Shown piece after piece: positions 1 through 4,934 of a stretch of 11,177 nucleotides of DNA. The stretch covers positions 1 through 11,177 of the forward strand of contig CAYPZI010000095.1 of assembly GCA_964415185.1 (NCBI GenBank), written 5' to 3'. The DNA comes from CAYVBJ01 sp964415185 (lineage in GTDB: Bacteria > Bacteroidota > Rhodothermia > Balneolales > Balneolaceae). The notes beneath the pieces were generated by a model. It saw only the letters and a list, made by a program, of their open reading frames with translations, ran no database searches and was not told the DNA's origin. Position 1 is the stretch's first letter. Each line of letters starts with the position of its first letter. The translations under genes and the position numbers were made by a program.

Positions 1-209
1 TGGCTGAACGAGCAAGAGAATTATACTGGGAAGCGCATAGAAGAACAGACCTGAGACGTTTTGGATTTTATACATCCGGAGATTTTGTCTGGGCCTGGAA
101 AGGCGGGGTCCAGGAAGGCACCGGTGTCGGTGATTTTCTAAATATTTATCCGATTCCTTCATCGGAAATAAATGCGAATCCTAACCTGGTTCAAAATCCG
201 GGTTACTAA
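1..209 (+). CDS. SusD/RagB-family outer-membrane lipoprotein, C-terminal end only (5' truncated by window)
   Basis: An open frame from position 3 to a TAA at 207-209 gives 68 residues. It begins with the family's C-terminal helix pattern (ARELYWE-HRRTDLRRFG) and finishes with the typical IPSSEINANPNLVQNPGY ending. SusD-like proteins are surface lipoproteins that cap a SusC TonB-dependent channel and bind the glycan being imported. The start, signal peptide and TPR-like helices lie outside the window. The SusE/F-like gene follows after 28 bp on the same strand, which is the usual susC-susD-susE order, so an unseen SusC gene probably lies just upstream. The family call is firm from the C-terminal motif. 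The substrate cannot be read from this fragment. Confidence 0.93.
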   Translation, partial: AERARELYWEAHRRTDLRRFGFYTSGDFVWAWKGGVQEGTGVGDFLNIYPIPSSEINANPNLVQNPGY

Positions 210-237
210 TGATTTTTAAATCAAACGAGGTATCATT

Positions 238-1302
238 ATGAATAAATTAAAATTAATTTTTCCGTTAATACTGGTTACGGCAATGTTTTTTTCCTGTGAT
301 TCAAGTAAAGATAACCCGGTAATCAACAGTGATGCGGGTGCTGCTCAAATCACATCACCGCAGCCTGGAGAAACATTTACCATTTCAGAAGATGCAACCG
401 AAGATGATACGCTTCTGGTTGTGGAGTGGAATGCACCTGATTTCGGTTTCGCTGCAGCACCGACCTACACGGTAACAATGGAATTGCCGGGAACAGATTC
501 TGATTCCAGAACGCTGGGTTCAACAAACAGCACCCGTTTTCCTGTAATGACAGTAGATTTCAACTCAATTCTTCTTGCAGCCGGTGCAGTTGCCGGTGAA
601 CAAGTTGATGTTGCATTTCGTGTGAGAGTAAAACTGGGGGAAACGCTGGATGAAGAAGTATCTGAGGCTGTGATGGCACAATTTACACCGTTTATGGTGG
701 ACCTGGATATACCTGAAATTTTCGTTCCTGGATCTTACCAGGCCGCTGCATTTTATGGCAATGACTGGACGCCCGAAGATGCACCACCACTCGCATCTGA
801 AAACAGCGATGACCGTTATCTCGGTTTTGTTTATTTCGATACGGCTGATACACAGTTTAAAATTACCCTTGAGAGAAACTGGGATGTAAACTGGGGTGAT
901 AACGGTGCTGACGGCACCCTTGATGAAGGGGGAGACAATATTGTTGAACCTGAAGCCGGTTTCTATATGATCAATGTGGACCTGAACAATCTTACATTCG
1001 AAACTACACGTGCCGAATGGGGCGTGATCGGTGATGCCACACCGGATGGCTGGGACGCCGACCAGGATATGACCTACATTCCGGAAGATAAAGTCTGGAG
1101 AATTACACTCGATCTTGTACAGGGTGAAATGAAGTTCCGGGCTAATGATGCCTGGGATATCAATTTCGGAGATGACGGCAATGATGGTACGCTTGAGTTC
1201 GGAACTGCAAATATACCGGTGCCTGAATCAGGCAATTTTACCATTGAACTTGACTTAAGTGATCCGCCTTTCTTCACTTTTTCACTGCAGAAAAATGAAT
1301 AA
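238..1302 (+). CDS. SusE/SusF-like surface glycan-binding lipoprotein with two tandem C-terminal modules
   Basis: This 354-residue protein has a lipoprotein signal peptide: a hydrophobic stretch at residues 4-19 and a lipobox ending in Cys20 (MFFSC). Residues about 35-150 match the SusE N-terminal beta-sandwich style (ITSPQPGETF, then EWNAPDFG). Two related modules follow, about 161-257 and 260-352. Each carries a W-D-x-N-x-G-D-x-G-x-D-G-T-L core (residues 215-228 and 306-319) and an acidic/proline segment before the last strands. SusE and SusF hold starch or maltodextrin at the cell surface beside SusC/SusD, and the WGVIGDATPDGWD segment at 261-273 is typical of that group. The start has a cgagg ribosome site 7 bp upstream. 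The gene lies 28 bp after the SusD gene and is followed by a strong terminator, so it is the last gene of its operon. The starch-type substrate is inference from family resemblance. Confidence 0.88.
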   Translation: MNKLKLIFPLILVTAMFFSCDSSKDNPVINSDAGAAQITSPQPGETFTISEDATEDDTLLVVEWNAPDFGFAAAPTYTVTMELPGTDSDSRTLGSTNSTRFPVMTVDFNSILLAAGAVAGEQVDVAFRVRVKLGETLDEEVSEAVMAQFTPFMVDLDIPEIFVPGSYQAAAFYGNDWTPEDAPPLASENSDDRYLGFVYFDTADTQFKITLERNWDVNWGDNGADGTLDEGGDNIVEPEAGFYMINVDLNNLTFETTRAEWGVIGDATPDGWDADQDMTYIPEDKVWRITLDLVQGEMKFRANDAWDINFGDDGNDGTLEFGTANIPVPESGNFTIELDLSDPPFFTFSLQKNE

Positions 1303-1332
1303 AAATTAGTTGGTGCGAGAATAACTGATTGG

Positions 1333-1370
1333 AGCCTCCTGTTTGTTTGTACGGCAGGAGGCTTTTTATT
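1333..1370 (+). terminator. Intrinsic terminator of the susD-susE operon
   Basis: A perfect 9-bp inverted repeat, AGCCTCCTG (1333-1341) and CAGGAGGCT (1355-1363), has a 13-nt loop and runs straight into TTTTTATTTT. It lies 30 bp after the SusE/F-like stop codon. The T tract follows only on the plus strand, so it does not serve as a conventional terminator for the minus-strand TonB-domain gene that ends at 1466. Confidence 0.9.
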
Positions 1371-1465
1371 TTGATCTCAGGCCCATTTTTACCCTTGAAT
1401 ATGATTCACATAACCTTTTCTGAGGTTTCATTCGTGGAATTCATTGCAGTCCAAAATTCAGATTT

Positions 1466-1849
1466 TTATTGTAGTTTGAAGTTAACAGGTAATTTGAATT
1501 GAACCCTTACCGGAAGACCATTGTTTGTGGCAGGCCTGAATTTAGCTTGTCTGACCACCCGTATTACTTCGGCGTCGATATTTGAGCCGAGGCTCTCCAA
1601 AATTGTGGGCTTTTCCACATCTCCTTTTTCAGTGATAAAGAAATGGACAACCACCCTGCCATCAATGTAATTTTCTTCCGAAAATTTCGGATAATTCAAT
1701 TTTTCCTGGATCCCTGATAACCCGCCAATAAGTTCAGGTGGTGTAAACCCTTTATTGGAAGCCAATTTTTCGGTATTGCTGCAACCGGTAATAACAAAAA
1801 GGATCAGTAAAGCTATAACAGGTTGAACGTAATTTAGGTTAAAAAGCAT
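1466..1849 (-). CDS. Small lipoprotein consisting mainly of a TonB C-terminal domain
   Basis: This 127-residue protein has a hydrophobic segment at about 9-22 and a lipobox ITGC with Cys23, so it is probably a lipoprotein rather than a transmembrane TonB. Residues about 37-126 form a TonB/TolA-type C-terminal domain: PELIGGL, YP, an IDGRV strand, a GDVEKP turn, AKFRPA and the closing PVRVQFKLPVNFKL. In TonB systems this fold touches the TonB box of outer-membrane receptors. There is no proline-rich spanning linker, so it cannot act as a canonical energy transducer. The C-terminal domain of the M56 protease upstream on the same strand is strikingly similar, with the same PELIGGL and PVRVQ-LP--FKL motifs, so the two are probably paralogous. 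The gene is 621 bp from that protease gene and has its own promoter candidate. No ribosome site is obvious before the ATG. Confidence 0.82.
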   Translation of the reverse strand: MLFNLNYVQPVIALLILFVITGCSNTEKLASNKGFTPPELIGGLSGIQEKLNYPKFSEENYIDGRVVVHFFITEKGDVEKPTILESLGSNIDAEVIRVVRQAKFRPATNNGLPVRVQFKLPVNFKLQ

Positions 1850-1890
1850 TGCTATTGTATCGGAATTATAATTTCAGGCTATGTACATCT

Positions 1891-1919
1891 ATATTAAGAT
1901 TTACATGTAAATGATTGAA
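1891..1919 (-). promoter_or_regulatory. Candidate promoter with a 14-bp palindrome in the spacer, upstream of the TonB-domain lipoprotein
   Basis: On the minus strand, TAATAT (1896-1891) is a good -10-like hexamer and TTCAAT (1919-1914) is a weak -35, separated by exactly 17 bp. The spacer holds a perfect 14-bp palindrome, ATTTACATGTAAAT (1899-1912). A second perfect palindrome, ATGTACAT, lies just downstream at 1881-1888. A palindrome in this position would suit a dimeric repressor or activator. The regulator is unknown. TACA/TGTA half-sites recall BlaI/MecI operators, but those normally have a 2-bp gap that is absent here. Confidence 0.4.
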
Positions 1920-2078
1920 AGATTTTATAAAATTCAATGCTTATTTGCAAGAAAGAGAAATCATATCACAAAAAATCTTTCTTTTTTCCCAACTCCTCAA
2001 AGCCGCAACTCACCAACTCACCAAATCCCTGCATTCTGCTTCAGAATTTGATATGTATAGAGTTGTTGTATACGCCCC

Positions 2079-2147
2079 AGCCATAACCGTGAGATGTCTC
2101 GATTCACTCTCAGCCTGTTGGCGGATCGCTCACTCGACATGACAGTG
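2079..2147 (-). repeat. Probable dispersed intergenic repeat of the GTCAT-TCGAG...GAGA-ATCTC type
   Basis: Read on the minus strand, the segment starts GTCATGTCGAGTGAGCGATC, passes a GCC-aaca-GGC mini-hairpin, and ends GAATCGAGACATCTCACGG followed by TTATGG. This strongly resembles a short intergenic repeat seen many times in Bacteroidota genomes (general form GTCATTTCGAGcga...GAGAAATCTC). Only one copy is in the window, so its dispersed nature is recalled knowledge and not shown here. The element contains related CGAGTGA and GAGTGAATCGAGA blocks. Confidence 0.5.
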
Positions 2148-2163
2148 GCACTTTTTTAGTTTG

Positions 2164-2211
2164 CGGCGGGTACTAAAACCCAGATATGAATAACAATCCT
2201 GTTACCCGCCG
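2164..2211. repeat. Perfect 9-bp inverted repeat with 30-nt loop
   Basis: CGGCGGGTA at 2164-2172 and TACCCGCCG at 2203-2211 are exact reverse complements. They are much more GC-rich than the AT-rich loop between them. The stem could fold in RNA from either strand. No T tract follows on the plus strand. On the minus strand the sequence after the stem is CAAACTAAAAAAG, so it is not a standard terminator. It sits next to two other structured elements and may be part of one composite repeat. Confidence 0.6.
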
Positions 2212-2221
2212 AAGGCAAGGT

Positions 2222-2323
2222 GGCTCCTAACGGAGCCTGAATGGACGGCAGCCAACCCGTTTTCTATAAACATGAGGCTCCCCCGGAGTCCTCTTCATAG
2301 AGGAAGTTCCGTTTTCTTTAAAC
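2222..2323. repeat. Modular hairpin repeat with two CCGTTTTCTWTAAAC copies
   Basis: A perfect hairpin GGCTCC-TAAC-GGAGCC (2222-2237) is followed by CCGTTTTCTATAAAC (2257-2271), a second hairpin GGCTCC-CCC-GGAGTC (2276-2290, one G-T pair), a small CCTCT-tcat-AGAGG hairpin (2290-2303), and then CCGTTTTCTTTAAAC (2309-2323). The two 15-base motifs differ at one base and are 52 bp apart. The pattern 'ttttctataaacat + CTCC/GGAG hairpin' resembles short repeats known from Bacteroidota intergenic regions. The family assignment is from memory and no second locus is visible in this window. Confidence 0.55.
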
Positions 2324-2470
2324 CGGATTTAACCGGCGTCTGAGTTGAACAGGTCATAGATTTTCTTAAAACCAAACACGCAAATTATTCACATCCGGAA
2401 ACAATTCAACGATTTTAAAGTTCTACAAATCAACAACTTCCAATTACCAAAGTCTTGACGTAGGTGATCC

Positions 2471-4162
2471 CTAACCTCCCGAAGCTTCACTCTCATTCAG
2501 CTTAAATATAATCGGCAATGAATACTGTACACGAACCGGTTCGCCTCTTTGATAGCCGGGCTTGAATTTTGCCGTATTAACAGCCCGAAGGGCTTCTTCG
2601 TCAGCTCCGCCGCCAATGCCGCGAATCACGCGCGCATTTTCTACATCTCCGGTTTCACTGACAATAAACTGGATATAAACCCTGCCTTCAATCCCGGCAC
2701 GGCGTGCCATTTCAGGATATTCAATTTTACTTTGCAATTCCGCAAGTCCGCCAATCAATTCGGGCATTTCTTCTACGACCACAAAAAAGTCATTCTGCAC
2801 TTCTAGGGCATTAATCTCAGTATCAGTCTCAGCAGGCAACTTTAGTCCGAATGTGTCGAGCATTTTTTTCATTCCATCAGATTCGGATTTCAACCTGACT
2901 TTTATGGCTCCGTGTTTTGCCCTTTCACCGAATTGGTTTATTGCAGCCTCGCCTTTTAGTACTTCAATCGACTCGATATCCTCGGGATGGATCTGTTTTA
3001 ACTGTTGAATCTCGCTGTGGTTTTTGTCGGTCATGGCCGGATCACTCATAAAAAGAGTAATTTCATGCAGATCGGAATTTCCATCTACATTATGGTTGGC
3101 AAGCATATTAATTTCCTGTTCATCAAACATATTATGCTGTTGCAGGTCAGTGCAGGCCATAAGGCCTGTCATCATTAACAATGTCAAGGTAAAAATAAAG
3201 ATACCTTCTTTAGCCGGTATTGTACGTAAGTTTGAGTTTTTCATCATTTCGACTCGTTTTTTAAGGTTTGAAGAATTTGTTGCCATGCCAACGGTTCCCG
3301 GAACTATTGAACTTTTATTTTTGGCAGTTGATAAAAGCAAATCCATTAAAACGGTTGCATACTGTTTTTTCGAGATACTTCTGTCTGCCAATACGAGGCT
3401 GTCTATTCTCATTTCACGGTAATTTGTAACCTGCTTGATGAGCGGATGGATGAGCGGATGAAACCAGAAAAAAGACCTGATCATCAGAAGGATCTGGTGT
3501 ATCAAATAATCATTTTTCCTGATGTGCATCAATTCATGCCTTACAACCATATTAAGGCGTGTTTTATCATCAAGAAGAGATTTTGGAATCAAAATTACCG
3601 GTTCAAAATACCCGAATGTAACAGGAATAATTTTATTGTCAACCAGGCCAATCTGAACGGGTTTTTTACAGTTATTGCCAAGCGTCTTGTTTTCATTCGA
3701 AATTCCTTCAATAGTATGAATACTGAAACGCATGATGGAATTTTTCAATCTGATAATTTTGATCTTGCTCAGGAAAAGGGCAGATAAAAAAATCAGAGTC
3801 CCTATTGATATGATTAATCCTGCAGATGTGATCAGTAACTCGCTTGTCAGGATGGAGGCACCTGCGGATTCTGTTCCGGCAGTGATGGCCATTGGGGATT
3901 CAATAACAAGGAGTTTGTACGAAACATCGGCACCGGCTTCAGGTGGCATCAGCCAATTGGGAAGCTCCAGAAGGAATGAGGCAATCAGCCCCGCAGGCAA
4001 AGCAATAATTATTGCCAGCCTTGCCAGGTACTGCAGGTTGGCATGCAACCGGTTCGCATAATGCAGATAGATAAGAACCCCTGAAGCAAGTACGGTCCAC
4101 AGGATTAACGGCATTAGCGCAAGGTTCCAAAGTTCCGTATAAAATGCGGACAGTTCACTCAT
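2471..4162 (-). CDS. M56 (BlaR1-like) membrane metalloprotease with plug-like segment and TonB C-terminal domain
   Basis: This is a 563-residue sensor protease. Membrane helices are likely at about 12-34, 44-66, 109-132 and 321-337. The cytoplasmic zinc-protease loop has HELMH at 209-213 (H209, E210, H213) and a downstream YREMRIDSLVL with E250 and D254, as expected for M56. BlaR1 relatives cleave a partner BlaI repressor after an outside signal. The usual penicillin-binding C-terminal domain is missing. After the fourth helix there is a segment at about 390-423 (DIESIEVLKG, then FGERAKHGAI) resembling a TonB-receptor plug, and a TonB C-terminal domain at about 465-556 (PELIGGL, GIEGRV, GDVENA, AKFKPG, PVRVQYSLP). 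The start lies 2 bp after the repressor's stop codon, with GGTGA in the repressor's last codons as ribosome site, so the pair is translationally linked. Beta-lactam sensing is not supported. What it senses is unknown. Confidence 0.9.
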   Translation of the reverse strand: MSELSAFYTELWNLALMPLILWTVLASGVLIYLHYANRLHANLQYLARLAIIIALPAGLIASFLLELPNWLMPPEAGADVSYKLLVIESPMAITAGTESAGASILTSELLITSAGLIISIGTLIFLSALFLSKIKIIRLKNSIMRFSIHTIEGISNENKTLGNNCKKPVQIGLVDNKIIPVTFGYFEPVILIPKSLLDDKTRLNMVVRHELMHIRKNDYLIHQILLMIRSFFWFHPLIHPLIKQVTNYREMRIDSLVLADRSISKKQYATVLMDLLLSTAKNKSSIVPGTVGMATNSSNLKKRVEMMKNSNLRTIPAKEGIFIFTLTLLMMTGLMACTDLQQHNMFDEQEINMLANHNVDGNSDLHEITLFMSDPAMTDKNHSEIQQLKQIHPEDIESIEVLKGEAAINQFGERAKHGAIKVRLKSESDGMKKMLDTFGLKLPAETDTEINALEVQNDFFVVVEEMPELIGGLAELQSKIEYPEMARRAGIEGRVYIQFIVSETGDVENARVIRGIGGGADEEALRAVNTAKFKPGYQRGEPVRVQYSLPIIFKLNESEASGG

Positions 4163-4164
4163 AA

Positions 4165-4542
4165 TCAGTCACCAATTTCATCGATGGTTTTTTTAATATT
4201 TTCTTTTTCTTCGTCAGACAGTTGCTCGTTCTTTACGAGAGTTTGTACAAGTGCAGAAGAAGATCCGTGGAAAACTTTATCCACAAGGCGGTTAATCAGA
4301 AAATTGCGCACGTCGTCCGGATGTTTTTTTGCACTGTAAATATATGCCAGGCCTTCCTTTCGGAATTTCAGATATCCTTTATCGGCAAGATTTCTCATTA
4401 CCGTCATAACCGTTGTGTATGCTACTTTCCTATCCTGCAAAATCCGTTGCTGAATCTCGGCAACAGAGGCCTCGCCCAGTTCCCAGACGTGGTGCAGTAT
4501 TTCCATTTCAGTTTCTCCGAGAGGTGTCAGTGCTTTTCTCAT
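4165..4542 (-). CDS. BlaI/MecI-family winged-helix transcriptional repressor
   Basis: This 125-residue protein matches the penicillinase-repressor family (PF03965-type) in length and layout. It has an N-terminal winged helix at about 5-75, with L-G-E-T-E-M-E-I-L, then V-W-E-L-G-E-A-S-V-A-E-I, a recognition helix around AYTTVMTVMRNLADKG, and a wing ending YSAKK. An acidic helical C-terminal dimerisation part follows at about 78-125. Family members bind as dimers to their own promoter and are inactivated by cleavage by the M56 partner, whose gene starts 2 bp downstream. Cleavage in BlaI/MecI falls near an Asn-Phe bond around residue 100. Here N-F occurs at residues 79-80, and I cannot tell whether that is the site. 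Targets probably include this operon itself. The family call is firm and the regulon is unknown. Confidence 0.93.
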   Translation of the reverse strand: MRKALTPLGETEMEILHHVWELGEASVAEIQQRILQDRKVAYTTVMTVMRNLADKGYLKFRKEGLAYIYSAKKHPDDVRNFLINRLVDKVFHGSSSALVQTLVKNEQLSDEEKENIKKTIDEIGD

Positions 4543-4600
4543 ATCAGTATATTAGTTTTATAGTTAGTATTAATAAAGTAGTTTTTTTAATTAAAGTCAA
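4543..4600 (-). promoter_or_regulatory. Candidate promoter and operator region of the repressor-protease operon
   Basis: On the minus strand, TTGACT (4600-4595) and TTTATT (4577-4572) are 17 bp apart and form a plausible promoter. Between the -10 and the ATG, and overlapping the promoter, the coding strand repeats ACTA four times (plus-strand TAGT at 4553, 4561, 4565 and 4579). This is a candidate for autorepression by the BlaI-type protein. There is no clean inverted TACA-TGTA dyad of the classical kind, so the operator assignment is weak. The -35 overlaps the end of the neighbouring truncated gene. Confidence 0.35.
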
Positions 4601-4601
4601 A

Positions 4602-4853
4602 TTAGGAAATTTCTGATTTTATCCAATCCATTAAATTAGTTACGGAACTGTCAAAATACCTTGCACTTCCGTTAAGCCTGTGAAAAAAATTGAAATCCTC
4701 TTTTTCAATAGATATAAATCCGGTCGGCTTACCGGCTTTAAGCGCCAGGGCAGCTTCAGAAGTTGTGCCAAGGCCCAATCCGCATACAATTACCAAATCG
4801 GCAGTGAGAATATTTACAACATTACGGGAAGAAAAAGGTCTGGTTGAATTCAT
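4602..4853 (-). pseudogene. N-terminally truncated SLOG/LOG-like ('TIGR00725-type') Rossmann protein remnant
   Basis: The 83-residue frame matches only the C-terminal half of the SLOG/LOG-like Rossmann proteins often annotated as TIGR00725 or 'lysine decarboxylase-like'. It has a RNVVNILTADLVIVCG strand-helix, a GLGLGTTSE nucleotide-binding motif at 25-33 (Glu33), and EAALALKAGKPT. Full-length members have about 150-180 residues and begin with a glycine-rich first strand (GGG-type), which is absent. A stop codon (TAA) sits two codons upstream of the apparent ATG, no good ribosome site is present, and only about 80 bp separate it from the divergent photolyase gene. The first half therefore seems to have been lost. 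Most likely this is a gene relic. A functional half-domain protein is possible but less likely. Confidence 0.6.
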
Positions 4854-4934
4854 TTTTTAATGCCAGGTATCTTTACGTATTAACCTATACAACGGAACGA
4901 AAAAAGCCCTCTTTTTTTTCTGTAGAGAAAAAAT

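Larger units (their letters stand above)
1920..2470. other. Long non-coding gap made of structured repeats
   Basis: I see no believable gene here. The one longer open frame (1915-2142, +) has a composition unlike its neighbours and crosses a repeat-like element. The gap holds a tandem AACTCACC octamer (2007-2014 and 2015-2022), a GTCATGTCGAG-type element, a 9-bp inverted repeat, and hairpin modules with a CCGTTTTCTWTAAAC direct repeat, annotated separately. A further AACCGG direct repeat occurs at 2321-2326 and 2331-2336. From about 2340 to 2470 there is only AT-rich sequence with no feature I can name. The gap separates the M56 protease gene from the downstream TonB-domain lipoprotein gene. 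Confidence 0.6.

Noticed and set aside
1915..2142. A 75-codon plus-strand open frame in the intergenic gap
   Set aside because: It overlaps the promoter palindrome and a repeat-like element, has no ribosome site, and its product shows no recognisable fold or family motif.
2164..2211. The 9-bp inverted repeat, considered as a terminator of the M56 operon
   Set aside because: It is about 260 bp past the stop codon and is followed on the minus strand by an A-rich stretch rather than a T tract.
2079..2323. The repeat block, considered as a CRISPR array
   Set aside because: There are only two copies of the 15-base motif, with hairpin-bearing spacing, no regular spacer series and no cas genes.
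2549..4061. Several plus-strand open frames opposite the M56 gene
   Set aside because: They are antisense shadows of a gene with clear protease and TonB motifs, and none has domain-like sequence of its own.
2471..4542. The BlaI-M56 pair, considered as a beta-lactam resistance regulator
   Set aside because: The protease lacks the penicillin-binding sensor domain and no beta-lactamase or penicillin-binding protein gene is nearby.
4900..4917. AAAAAAG-CCCT-CTTTTTT hairpin just before the photolyase gene, considered as a terminator
   Set aside because: The stem has only one G-C pair, no plus-strand gene ends upstream, and it lies 17 bp before a start codon. It is probably a homopolymer coincidence.
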